This document shows positions 48,550 to 62,552 of a stretch of DNA of 64,000 bases, piece after piece. Below the pieces are notes generated by a model. It searched no databases. It was not told the origin of the DNA and saw only the letters and a list, made by a program, of their open reading frames with translations. This DNA comes from Phanerodontia chrysosporium. Taxonomy: Eukaryota; Basidiomycota; Agaricomycetes; Polyporales; Phanerochaetaceae. The stretch is taken from contig MJGA01000004.1 in NCBI GenBank assembly GCA_001910725.1, forward strand, positions 992,001 through 1,056,000. Direction: 5' to 3'. The position numbers and the translations under genes were made by a program. Positions within the stretch are counted from its first letter, which is position 1; the number at the start of each line of letters is the position of its first letter.

Positions 48550-49582
48550 TCAAGCATGGCCATTCTCCTTGCCACCGGTCTCCTTGTCGTACTCTTCGTA
48601 GAACTTGATGAGGTCGTTGACGTCATCGCGGGAGCCCAGGAAGACGGGGCATCGCTGGTGTATGCTGGTGGGCACAATATCGAGGATTCGGCCACGGCCT
48701 GTTGTAGCGACGCCGCCCGCCTATGCAGGAGTCGTCAGCATGTGTTAATTGCTAATCACGATAGCGGAGAACACGGACCTGCTCGGTCAGGTATGCCATC
48801 GGGAACGCCTCGTAGAGCAGCCGCAGCTTGCCGCTCTTGCTCTTCTTATCATCGGATATCCGAAAATACCGCCATACAGCAGCGTCCGGTGTACGTCGGC
48901 GACCATGGAGCCGATGTAACGAGCGCTGTACGGCGACTTGCCGTTGGTCGGGTACTTGATACTGTTCAGGTAGTTGACGACGGCTTGTGGAAGTACACGG
49001 AGTTCCCCTCGTTGAACGAGTAGATCTTCCCCCGCGAGGGAATCTTGATCTGTGCACGCGACCGTATCAGCAGGGCTCAGGCAGAGAGGCTCAACTACGC
49101 ACATCCGGGTGAGTAAGGATGAACTCGCCGAGCGCGGCGTCCAGCGTGTAGCCATTGACACCGTTTCCGGTCGAGAGTACCAGGTTGCACGACGACCCGT
49201 ACCTAGGCACTATCAGCAAGGGGAACTGAAAGCCTTATCGCGGACACTCACATCGTGTAGCCCGCCGCGACCATCTCACTGCCCGGCCGGAGTACGTCGG
49301 ATATCGTGCCTTTCGAGCCAGGAGCCTGTTCCCACAACGCGGTGAGCACGGCGCGCCGCGGACAACCAGGAAGAAGCACGCACGATCTGGTAGATGCCGA
49401 AGATGGTACCGATGTTCACACCGGCGTCGATGTTGCTGCTGCCGTCGAGCGGGTCAAAGACGACGCAGTATTTGCCCTTAAACTTGTCCTCGATGATGAC
49501 GGCCTCCTCGAGCTCCTCGGAGACGAGCACCGCCGTCTTGCCCGACGCGCGCAGCGAGTTGACCATGATGTCGTTCGAGAGC

Positions 49583-49614
<32 letters not shown>

Positions 49615-49920
49615 ATTGGAGTGCCCGCGAGCCCGACCCTTAGGGGACGTCAGCTCTGCACGCGCAGGCGCGAGGGGACACTCACAGGTTGATGAGGCGC
49701 GCTTTCCGGACATTGGTGGCGATGAACTTGGAGGTCGTCTGGATGGCGTTTAGGAGCAGGGTCAGGTCACCCGTCGCCTGGGCCCCGAGCTGGAACTGCT
49801 GGGCCAGGACGTGGCTGCACGCGTCTGTCAGCAGCTGAACGCAAGATCCGGGGGCCGCTGGCACTGCTCTCACCGGGTGAGGGTGATGATGTCGGTGCTA
49901 GGGAGCTCCTCGTTGGACAT
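48550..49920 (-). CDS. FBP1: Fructose-1,6-bisphosphatase (three one-base frame breaks)
   Basis: Gluconeogenic hydrolysis of fructose-1,6-bisphosphate. Seven exons (49920-49874, 49814-49686, 49638-49384, 49325-49252, 49202-49103, 49049-48779, 48720-48550) give 349 residues, the family length. Clear marks: [29 protein letters not shown], the metal-binding [75 protein letters not shown] and [20 protein letters not shown]. The conserved frame is lost at three single-base gaps, at 49624-49626, 48982-48983 and 48854-48855, each at a run of identical bases. With these filled every exon phase fits. Read literally the gene is broken, yet all catalytic segments are conserved, so sequence error is more likely than decay. 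Confidence 0.9.
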
Positions 49921-50315
49921 CGTGGACTGTGTGGGGGTGCTGGGGGATGGGAATGCGGGGTAAACAGGAAGGGGAGCTCAGGTCGGGTGGGAAGGTTAAA
50001 TAGTGTCTGCAGCGTAAGTTCCGGGACTGAACGGACGGTGGTGGTCGGTGACCAGGACGGCTCGCCGTGCACTCGCTCCCAAGTATCTCATTAGCAGTGG
50101 TCGGAGGAGATTTCCGACAGGATCGACGACGTAACTATCACATGGCCGGCCGACACCGCAGCGCCAAGGGGGGTGTCCACCAGTCGCCAGGAAATTATTT
50201 CACACGATGCGCGAGGGCAACCGCGGCCAGCGAGCAAGCATGATACAGCATGAGTTAGAGCATTATCTACGCGTACAATAAATTAGGGACATAAGGATAC
50301 AGTGTGTCGTGTAAG
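49921..50315 (-). promoter_or_regulatory. FBP1 upstream region with possible glucose-repression box
   Basis: 395 bases between FBP1 and the C2H2 gene. A GGGGGGT run at about 50168-50173 resembles Mig1/CreA sites (SYGGRG), which repress FBP1 on glucose in other fungi. A TATTTAA element on the minus strand at about 49996 could serve as TATA box. Both are short matches. Confidence 0.35.
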
Positions 50316-53153
<2,838 letters not shown>

Positions 53154-54158
53154 ATGTCTCCCCCTCAGACCTTCACCAAGGTCGACCTAACCCCGAGGCG
53201 GCACCATGGTTACGCTGTACTGCTCTTTATCTTCGGCACGCTCTTTCCCCCTCTCGGTATGTCTTGCACCAGCCACTCTCATCAGCAAACACTCACCCCT
53301 TCTCCACAGCTGTTGCTGCACGATTTGGCATTGGCTCAGACTTCTGGCTGAACCTGTTTCTGACGATATGCGGTTATATTCCTGGTGCGAGCAACTCCGT
53401 GGACGGTCTGCATCACGTCGCTGACGCCTTGCATAGGTCACGTCCACAATTTTTACATCCAGGTACGTAGCATTGCGCGGAGAGGGGCTTAATAACTCAC
53501 TGCTGCACCACGACTATAGAATATCCGTAACAACAAGACCCATCGCCGTACTCCCAAGTGGATTCAGAGATACGGCCTAGTCGACACCGCTGAGATTAAG
53601 CGCAAGGAACGCAGATCTCAGTGGGCTAGCCGCTACTCTGAGCGCAATCCTCACTCTGCGCTTCGCGATCAGCCCCTCGAGGAGGGCCAAGAGGGCAGCT
53701 CCTCCGTCGACCTGTCCCTCGAGGACGAGCGTCAGCGTGGCGGGGAGTTCTGGAACCCTAACGAAGAGCGCTACTATGGCAAGAACGGAGACCCTTCCTC
53801 TGCCAGCATCCGCACCAACGGCTCTGGCGGCCGATGGCACTACCCCGCCAACTTTGAGGACACATTAGCCGAGCCCAGCCGCAAGAAGACGAAGAAGAAG
53901 AAGGAGAAGAAGGATCGATGGGCTCGTACGGAGGACGCGTACTCCGTCAATGACGTTGAGCCCTCGACCAAGCGGAAGAAGTCCCGCAAGCGGCGCTCGA
54001 CAGTCGACGATGATTCTTACTCGAGGCAGAGCGACGAGACCAATAATTTCCCCGAGGATCCGGAAGGCGGGTTGTATGGGCCGGCTAGAGGGGCCGAGGC
54101 CTCTGGGGAGGCGAACGGACGCACGGACGAGAACTATATCTTCAATCACGAGCTCTGA
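53154..54158 (+). CDS. Pmp3/Sna-family small membrane protein with long charged tail
   Basis: Four exons (53154-53256, 53310-53384, 53437-53462, 53520-54158) give 280 residues. Residues 15-75 form the two-helix Pmp3 (UPF0057) unit: AVLLFIFGTLFPPLAVAARF and SDFWLNLFLTICGYIPGHVH, followed by the typical NFYIQNIRNN. Yeast Pmp3 affects plasma-membrane potential and the longer Sna proteins are vacuolar (family knowledge). The remaining 200 residues are unusual: strongly charged with KKTKKKKEKK and KRKKSRKRR, ending with an acidic tail. Length thus resembles Sna3/Sna4 or longer rather than 55-residue Pmp3. All phases agree. Confidence 0.88.
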
Positions 54159-54636
54159 TGGTACAGGCGAGGATACCAATCGGAATGTACTATGTCACTC
54201 CCTATCTATATAGCTACGTTTATTATCCCTATCCCTGCTGTACTAATGATATAGTCGCTCAGCATATACCCTGCAAGCCTAAGTTGACAGCTGTACGCCG
54301 TTATGTTCCGCGCTAGGAGCATCTGTCTAGCGCTTTCGACTACCTCTAAGCACTCCGATGTAGGCATCTAAGGTGCGACTACACACCCCTTCTCTCTGGA
54401 CTCCACTGACGCGAGATCTACCGGAAGACTTATAGCTTCTCTATCTTCGCGCCGATGATGAGCATATGAAAGATAAGACCACCCGACGTCGCGCGCATGC
54501 ACTTCAGCATCACATGGCCTTCTCTTCGCCATTCTTCCTACCGACCTGCAGATCATGGCCTGCATGGTTCACCCGCAGACGGGGCATATAAGTAGGGCCA
54601 GTGGTGAAGCTGGATTGCCGGCGTTCTGGCTAGTCT
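54159..54636 (+). promoter_or_regulatory. Intergenic with TATA element of the first PNGase-like gene
   Basis: 478 bases. CATATAAG at 54585-54592 lies about 45 bases before the ATG at 54637 and is a good TATA candidate. The rest shows nothing recognisable. Confidence 0.45.
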
Positions 54637-56776
54637 ATGCTCGGAATGATGCACGCGAAGCTTCTCTTATATCTGCCTGCACTGCTCTCATGGTTACATG
54701 TCCTGTCATCACCCTTGGTTGACTTTCAGGTTGCACAACCCCTGGTTTTGTTGACTCGAGGGTCATTTCTCGATAAGACCACCCATGGACTGTGGGCCAG
54801 TCGGCTCTTGGGCTAGCGTCAGCCTGAACTTCACGGTGACTTCTAACGGAACGCAATATGATCGGCTCGGGATTTTCACCCTCGACAACGTAGAGAGTGC
54901 GTGAGGCGAAACGCACGGCGGCATTCACTGAACAAGCGAGCAGTATGGCGTACATCGACCCCGGAGCCTACGCGGGGCGATGGGATCATCTGGACTTACC
55001 TCAAAGACGTGACGCGGTTCATCCCATTATTTGCGAAAAACGGCACGTTTGTCTTGGAGCTCGATAATATTGTGGAAACTGGGTTGGACGGGGAGTATGC
55101 GAGTGAGTGGATGTCTGTATGCTGTGACAAGCATCGGTTGAGAGCACTCTCCTACAGCTACGCTGCACGCGACGTTCTACCAATCTTCCGAGAAGCATCC
55201 ACCAGGACAGCACGCCGACTTGATTATCCCTGTCACTACCTTGGAGGCTAACAGTGGAGACCTTGCGTCGGTACCCCCCGCCTTCTCTGTGAGTCCGTGT
55301 CTGCTTAGCAGATCAGATATAGTGTAGCTAACCCCTCTCAGTTAAATGTGACCTTCCCCACAAATGCCGCGGCCATATACGCAGAGATCATTCCTTCAGG
55401 TAACGGTCAAGAGGAATTCTGGGTATGTCTTGGGTGCATTGCGTGTTAGGCATCACGACTGACTTCGTGATAGAGCATGAATGTGCCCAACAAATATCTC
55501 AATGCCCTACCCAGCGGCGCCACCTATGGCGATGGTCCGTTCCGCGAAACAAGACTCTTTGTTGATGGCCTCCTTGCTGGTGTCGTCTTTCCGTGCGTAT
55601 CCCACCGATCCGCCACAGCACATTTGCATTGACAAAGGTGCAGGTATCTTGTTGTCTTCACAGGCGGCGTCGCACCCACCCTATGGAGGCAAGTCGTCCA
55701 GAGATTCGTTGGAGATTCAATGTTTATGCAGCACCAGGCCCATCGCCGCATACGCAGCTCTTGACTTGCCCACATATTATGTGGACTTGACGCCGTTCAT
55801 TCCAATGCTCTCTGATGGCAAGCCGCACAACATTACCCTCGACGTTGTCTCCGCCGAGGACGATCATACAATCAATCAAAACTGGTATGTTACCGCCAAC
55901 CTGCAAGTTGTGTTAGATCCGTCTGGCAAGCCAACGACCGGTGTCATGCCGTGCATTCTGCGCCTACATACGCACAAACGACTACTACCGGGAAGGCAAA
56001 CGCGGCTGGGGACGTCGACTTCACTGTGAAAGCCTCGCGGAATATTCACATTGAGTCCGATATCATCACTGGCAGTGGGAAGAGGACACATGTGATGTGG
56101 ATGCAGACCCTTAGCTATGAAAACACGCAAACATATCGTCAAAACGCAAGCATACAGGTAGGCATGCTCTCTGCCAGACCTTCCCCAGAACGTGTTCCTG
56201 AACGACACACCAGACACTCTTTCAAATAGCCCAAGGAAGTATGTCTTCTACCCACAACGGTGCGCAGACCCTCGTCGACGACTTCAGTTTCCCCTTTGCC
56301 ATGGAGTTCAATTATACGGATGCAAACTGGACTACATGTTAGTGCCCTTATGTGCTTTTCCTGATCCAAAAATCTCACCATCTGCTATTAGGGGTTACTT
56401 CTGTAGACCATTCGTACAGTCGCAACTTGCTGCCAGCACCGTTTATACTCCAGACAAATATACAGGAACGTCAGCAAGCGAGTAAGTGCACAGCTTATAT
56501 GCGGGGAACCAGAGCTGACGCCGTCACTTAGGTGCTTTCTTCGAGCTCGCGCCCACTGGTAACTTTGGCAATGGAACCAGTTCCAACACATTTTCGTATA
56601 CCGACGCCAAAGGCAACACGTATACGAGATCCGTTAGCTCGGTCGACTCCACCATTACGTCCGATCATCAAGGTGGCACACTGTCCAAAGCCCTCTCCGA
56701 ACCACCATCCAGCGCCGCTGACATCTCGCAAGCCGGCTTCGCTCGACCCAGGCTTCCCGGACGCAGTGCACCCTAG
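54637..56776 (+). pseudogene. PNGase A-like amidase copy 1, damaged at the N-terminus
   Basis: Tandem relative of the gene at 57143 with the same exon plan: the domain exons from 54778 onward are conserved (MDCGPVGSWASVSLNFTV, GIIWTYLKDVTRF, TGLDGEYA, EEFW, VVFTGGVAPTLW, DVVSAEDDHTINQNW, DPSGKPTTG, a C-terminal GNFGNGTSSN and RPRLPGR ending). Two faults are visible. The part coding about 30 residues after PLVDFQVAQP (conserved Cys-Thr and RTFG segments in copy 2) is missing, and exon 1 cannot be spliced in phase. One base is also lacking near 55949. Intron 55689-55737 is GC-AG where copy 2 has GT-AG. It starts with a hydrophobic signal peptide (LLLYLPALLSWLHVL). It may be a recent pseudogene or a mis-assembled functional copy. 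Confidence 0.65.
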
Positions 56777-57142
56777 GCTCGTATTAGATGTTGTCCCTCA
56801 GACCACCTGTACGGCCCTTGTCTCTGGGAATGGCATCACCGCTTCCGTCCTGCGTGCCGTCTTCTCGTGGTATCCGAGCCGCGTCTCGCGTTCCTTTCGA
56901 GAGAGCCCCTGCACCCGGTATGGCGCTGTCGCGCGCATGTGGCCACGTCTGCACCCTCGTCCACGCCGTCCGCCTTCTGATGGCGCGTCGAGAACAGCGC
57001 CGCGGATCCGCCGTAATCGCTGCACGCTCCCGCGTGCGGCCTTCGTGCCAGGGCGACGTGCTTCTCGCGCCGCCCGCTTATAAGGCCCCCACGGGCGTGG
57101 AGGCCCTGCGGCAGGCTGTGCGTCCTCATCCCGACAGTCGCG
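56777..57142 (+). promoter_or_regulatory. Intergenic with TATA element of PNGase-like copy 2
   Basis: 366 bases, very GC-rich. TTATAAGG at 57078-57085 sits 58 bases ahead of the ATG at 57143. No other gene. Confidence 0.5.
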
Positions 57143-59558
57143 ATGATCCCGGTGTTGCTTCTGGTGCCCGCGCTCCTCGTGGCCTGCGGCGCACTCGCGC
57201 AGCCGCTTGTTGACTTCCAGGTCGCCCAGCCACCGCCGCTGCCCCAGGATGCGAAACAGTGCACCATCCAGATCCTCAGTGAGTCTACGCCGCCGGTATG
57301 GGTGCCGCGCGAGTGCTGACAGCAGTTGTCCAGACGCACCTTCGGCTTCTCGTTTGGCGAGTACGTTCACAGGCGTTTCGACGCTCGCAATTCTGTACTG
57401 AGCTCTTCGTGACCAGTCCCGAGATCGTCCAGTTCACGTGAGTGGGGCCTTTCCATGTGGTATACGCTTTCTTATCTCTTGTATTCCTCAGGCCTCCCAC
57501 GGACTGCGGGCCCGTGGGCTCCTGGGCCGGTATCAGCCTGAACTTCACGGTCACCTCTAATGGGTATGCGACGCGTCTCGAGCGTGGAAGCCCCGTCCCT
57601 GATACTTCCCAGCACACAGTTCGACAGACTTGGCATCTTTACCTTCCAGAATGTCGAAAGTACGTGGGCAGATGAGTACACCTGAGCAGCACTGAACCTC
57701 TTCACAGTCTGGAGAACTTCGACCCCCGAGCCAACGATCGGCGATGGAATCATCTGGACTTACCTCAAAGACGTGACGCGTTACCTGCCTTTGTTTGCAA
57801 AACCTGGCACCTTCATTCTTCAGCTCGACAATTTGCTCGAGACTGGTCTGGACGGGCAGTACGCGAGTACGTTCCTCGTTCGAGCGATCGTCACCCTAGT
57901 CTTATCCAGGCTCCCTCAGCTACATTGCACGCAACCTTCTTCGCGTCATCTCCCCAGCACCCGCCTGCGCCCCGAGCAGATCTGATCGTCCCAGTTACTA
58001 CTTTCGCGAATAACACGGGCAACGACGCGTCCGTGCCACCCGTGTTTTCTGTGAGTTCGTGCCTGATTATGCTTTCGCAACGCGCTCAACTCGTCTTGCA
58101 GTTGGACATCACTCTACCGAGGAACACCGTAGAGGTGTACGCTGAGCTACTAGCCTCGGGGAATGGCAATGAGGAATTTTGGGTTAGTGCGCTCGCAACT
58201 CACTAGTTTGAAACCTCGCACTCATTCGTGCTACAGTATTTCAACACAGCGAACGAATTTATCAACGACTTGCCTTCGGGAACGAGCCTTCCGAATGGGC
58301 CATTCAGGGAGGTTAGGCTACTCATCGACGGACGAGTGGCCGGAACCGCCTTCCCGTGAGTGCAGATACATACATATAATGTGGGCTTCTTTCTGATGAT
58401 TACCCGCTAGATACCCTGTGATATTTACAGGTGGGATCGCTCCGACAGCTTGGAGGTAAACTTTTTTTCTGCACCTTTATTTGCCTTCCATTTCTCATGA
58501 TAGCATGCTAGGCCGATCACGTCGTATAGGGCCCTCGATCTGCCAAACTACTTCCTGGACGTGACGCCCTTCGTCCCGCTGCTGACCGACGGCAAGCCGC
58601 ACAACTTTAGTCTGATGTCGTCTCAGCAGAGAGCGACCACGTGATCAACCAGAACTGGTTTGTGTCAGGCCTTCTACAGGTGGTCACCGACCCGTCGGGC
58701 AAGCCTACGACCGGCAAGATGAACGTGTACCAGGCGTCTCCCTTCGCAGACACGTCGACCACCGGCAGCGTGGGCGACAACGGAGATGTGAACATTACCG
58801 TGAAAGCGACGAGAAATATTCTCATTGAGTCTACCATCATCAGTGGCAGTGGCAAGGTCAACAATGTCATATTTACGCAGGCGTTGAGTTACTCGAACAC
58901 TCAAAGCTTCTTGAACGACACGTTCATCCAGGTAATATCAGTGGTCTTTATGTATATTCCCCCTCTAATCTCGCACCCTCACACAGAATGTCCAGCAAAC
59001 CGCGACTGGCGCAGTTTTGTCCCTTCACAACGGGGTACCGAGTACAGTCGACACGTACTCCTTCCCGTTGACAATCGACATCACCTTCCAGCCGCCTACA
59101 GGGAATAGCTGTAAGTCCAGCTAGTGGAATAGAACGTCGTATATTTACTGAAATCCCTCAGTCTTTGCCGACTTTGATCACTCGTATACTCGGACAATCC
59201 TCCCAAGCCCCTTTATTCTTGGATCCACAATTCAGGAGCATCAGCTTGCCCGTAGGTCCTTGCAGCAGAAAACTTGCTCTCCTGCTGAGTATGCGCCACA
59301 GACGCTTTCTTTGAAGAGACCCCTCAAGGAAACTTTGGCAACGGCACCAGCAACAACACCCTGAACTACGTAGACCTGCAAGGGCACACGTACGACAGAG
59401 AAGTCAACTCGGTCAACACGGACATTGTCTTTGACCACCAGGGCGGAAACCTGGCACCACTTTCTGGCCGCAAGTCTGGACGCTTGGCCAACCCGACGAA
59501 GATCAACTTTGCGAAGCCGAGGCTACCTGGGCGGCGCACGGTTGGCGGCAGTAGTTAG
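57143..59558 (+). CDS. Peptide-N4-(N-acetyl-beta-glucosaminyl)asparagine amidase A-like protein, copy 2 (two one-base frame breaks)
   Basis: Secreted amidase of the PNGase A family, which removes N-glycans from glycopeptides. Fourteen exons (57143-57278, 57334-57360, 57417-57437, 57492-57563, 57613-57659, 57708-57866, 57920-58050, 58102-58182, 58237-58355, 58411-58455, 58512-58931, 58987-59110, 59162-59251, 59302-59558) give about 576 residues with signal peptide VLLLVPALLVACGALA. Marks: PTDCGPVGSWAGISLNFTV, DGIIWTYLKDVTRYLPLF, NGNEEFWYFN, FTGGIAPTAWRPITSY, DHVINQNWFVSG and the repeated GNFGNGTSNN near the end. One base is missing near 57334 (exon 2) and one near 58612; with both the total is divisible by three. 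Many potential N-glycosylation sites are present. Confidence 0.85.
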
Positions 59559-59666
59559 TCAGCGGTCTGACGCGTAGCTAGTGATAAGCGCGTGTGCGCC
59601 ACAAAGATTAATTGCCTTGCCTTGTTTTCTCCTGGATTGATTGTGCACGATCATTATTTGAGACTC

Positions 59667-60870
59667 ATGAGCGACCAGCAAAAAGGCCAGCGGGTTCGTT
59701 TCTTCGGGCCGCGCGGACACACCGACGACTGACGATCTCTCTCACGTGCAGCCGTCCTTGCCCTTGCCCTGCTCGCAGAGACCTGCGCCTCCGCCAACGC
59801 CGCCCTCCAGGCGGATCCCACCCCGCGCGCAGAGGTGCCCCGCTCGATGTCATCCGCAAAGACTACCTCTCGCTCCTGACCCTCATATACACAAACACGA
59901 CCAAGGCGTCCCTCGTCCTCCGCCCCTCGGAGCCCGCCTACCGCGCCGCGCTGCCGCCCCTGCAAGAGCTGACGAAGCACGTCTCGTCGCTCACGACGTG
60001 CTCGACTCTCTTCGACGCCCACGGCCTGACCCTCGCCAAGGATGCGCGGCGGCACTCTACCGCGCTGCTCGAACACGTCAAGGCGTTCGCGGAGGCCATG
60101 CAGCAGCAGGACGACCCCTCGAGCAAGGAGTACCTCGTCCGCACCGGCGCTGTGCACGACGCCATAGAGCAGATCCGGAAGCAGCTCCCGGCGGACAACC
60201 GGGCTGCCGTACAAAGGAGGCTAGCGAGTGACCGGGAAATGCTCGGCGACTGCTTGCAGGAAGTGCAGGAGATGGCAAGGGAGGGCCCCGAAGAGGGGGA
60301 GGAAGAGGACGAGTTCGATGATTGGGACGAGGGCTTGGACGAGCTCGGTCTCGGCTCGAGCAAGCCGCTATCCGAGTCGGAGCGACTGCGGGCGAAACGG
60401 GTACGTGGGCTTCTCCACTTGCTCTCTGTGCACTCCATGACCTTTCCGTGCAGTGCGGGGAACTCTTGAAGTGCACATGTATGCTACACAAGAAGCTCCT
60501 GCGCGATCTACAGTCGCAAGTTTTCATAGACATCCCAAATCCCACTCTCGATGCCCTTCCTACCCATTCGCACGAGCTACTCCTTGCAGCAGAGGACCTC
60601 GTAGCGTCCCTGTATGCGCCCCAGAAGCCAGCAGCGGTCACGCGTGCCGTGAAATCCATCGACGACAGGTTCCAAGAGTTCAAGCGAACGCTATTCACCC
60701 CAAGCCAATCGTCAGGCATCGAAGCGCTAGAAGAGAAGATGAGCCAAGCCTCGATAAGTCAAGCGAATGCCTCGACACAGCCAGAACAGCTGCCACACGG
60801 ATACGACATCTCCTACCGAGTGCTAGCCACATGTATTTCCAAAGCCTCCGAAGAGAACCCTTCGTCATAG
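59667..60870 (+). CDS. GCIP-domain protein (Grap2/cyclin-D-interacting, CCNDBP1-like); one-base frame break
   Basis: Three exons (59667-59697, 59752-60400, 60454-60870) give about 365 residues. The helical N-terminal domain (LALALLAETCASANAALQAD, LDVIRKDYLSLLTLIY, LVLRPSEPAYRAALPPLQELTKHV) matches the GCIP/cyclin-D1-binding-protein family, which in animals binds cyclin D and Grap2. A middle acidic stretch (EEGEEEDEFDDWDEGLDELG) is typical, then more helices (ARAK...SIDDRFQEFKRTLF region). The frame breaks after residue 38, where one G is lacking in the GG at 59834-59835; adding it restores the exon phase. It converges with the acidic nuclear gene, 94 bases apart. Confidence 0.78.
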
Positions 60871-60964
60871 CGATGTGCTTGTACTGTTCGATTATCAGCA
60901 TGCACAGAGATACAGGATATATCGCTAGAGGGCGTAGAAAAGACTCAAGGTATGCGGAGAAGGA

Positions 60965-62278
60965 TCATTGGGCAGCAGCTAGTTTCTGCTGTGCATAGGC
61001 TATTCGGGCGCGCTCCCAGTCGTCCTTCAAGGCACCGCATAGGACATTGGGATAGGTCGCCGAAGTATGCCCCAGGCGTGACCGTAGGCGGCTTTCGAAG
61101 CGCGCGATCTTCTCCTGTGCGGCTTGCAGGTCGAAACTGTTCTTCTGCGTGACCTCATCAGAGCGCCATACGCGACTGAGCCAGCGCGCACACTCACCAA
61201 CCCCGCCTCCCGTTTCCGGCGCGCCTCCTCGCGCATCTTGTTCAGCTCCTTGCGCCTCTCCTCCTCCTTCTCTTTCCTACTCAGGCCCGAGTTCGGCGTC
61301 GCCCCGCCAGGCTGCAGCCAGTAAGCACGGCAGCACCCACACAACATGCTTGCCACACACCTTCATGAAAAGGCTCGCGTACACACTCGCATCCCGCAAG
61401 TCAAAGTCGGCGTTGTTCGCGGTCGCTGCGGGCTTCCTGGCGCCCGCGACACCCAGCGCGAGTCCGTCTTTGTCGACCGCCGCCGGCTTCGGAGGTAGCT
61501 TCGCCGGAAGTCCTGTGGGGTGGACGTCCCAGTCGACGGCTTGTTCTTTTTTATTGGCGGAGCTTCGGTTTCTTGGGCGGTGGTGGCGCCGCTTCTACGC
61601 TGTCCGCCTTCGACGTAGAATCGTCCTCGTCTCCGTCGTCATTCAGCACTCCGCGCTTCCCTGGGAAGGATGGGCCGCTCCTAGAGGCACGCCCCTGCGC
61701 TCGTCCTTCACGGTAATCGGCTTGTCGGCGGCAGTCTTCGTCGTCTTGCCCTTGGCTTTGGATGGCGCGGCGCGCTTAGAAGTGGTGGGTTCGGGGGTGA
61801 AGTCGTCGTCATCGTCGTCGTCTATGACGATGTCTTCCCGCTCTGCGTAGTCGTCCTCCCCGTCATCATCGGAGAGAACGACGGCCCGTTTCTTCGGCCG
61901 CTTCGGTGCACTCTTGGGCTTCTTGGAAGACGAGCGTTTGGATGTGGACGATTCTGGCGGGAGGAACCGCGTGTCTTCTGACGGGTCCTCGTCGTCCACA
62001 TTAACCTCTTCCTCGTCGATGTCTACTTCGACAGTGTCCTCGGTCTCCTCAGTCTTGGCGCGTTTTGTTGGTTTGGAGGTCGTCGCAGGCGGCGAGTAGT
62101 CTTCCTCATCCTCATCGTCGGTGTATAGCACAGCCTGCCGGCGTTTGGAGGCTTTCCGACGAGGGGCGGACTGCTCTTCAACCTGTGGGAGACAGCTGAA
62201 TACGTTCGGTATTTGCGCCGTTCAGCGTTGCATTACCTGACTGGTACTAGCCTTTGGAATCTTGATCTTCAGCGACAT
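60965..62278 (-). CDS. Acidic, lysine-rich presumably nuclear protein (uncharacterised; three one-base breaks)
   Basis: Four exons (62278-62237, 62182-61361, 61311-61198, 61153-60965) give about 389 residues. It starts MSLKIKIPKASTSQ and continues with alternating acidic tracts (TDDEDEEDY, a run of seven Asp) and basic Pro/Lys tracts (SKKPKSAPKRPKKRA), typical of chromatin-associated proteins. A folded-looking C-terminal third includes DFDLRDASVYASLFMK, a charged helix RKEKEEERRKELNKMREEA and NSFDLQAAQEKIARFESRL. Between about 61,660 and 61,547 the natural frame is interrupted three times by single missing bases (CCC at 61659-61661, GG near 61560, T6 run at 61547-61552); since three losses add up, the exon ends stay in phase. 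Family not recognised. Confidence 0.6.
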
Positions 62279-62552
62279 GCGTGCAGCAGTTTTGTGTGGA
62301 GATGTGCGAGGTGGTCTGGGAGCGCACGCCCGGGGACGGTGAACGCGACAATGAAGGGGTGAAGCGCGCAGGCGCGACTCTGATGCGGCGCGCCTTCCGC
62401 ATGGAGGCATCGCACGTGACGGCCCGCTGGCACTTGAAGGCTTCCGAAATTTTGGGCGGGAACTCTCGTAACGCATCCTCTGCGTCACCAACCACACACG
62501 ACCGCCCTCTTGTCCACCGGCCCCGCGTTCCTCTGTGCAACCCACGCCCGCC

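Noticed and set aside
55200..56240. Second frame break in PNGase copy 1 near 56,220
   Set aside because: Choosing the acceptor ending CACACCAG gives TLFQIAQGSMSS in phase, so no shift is needed.
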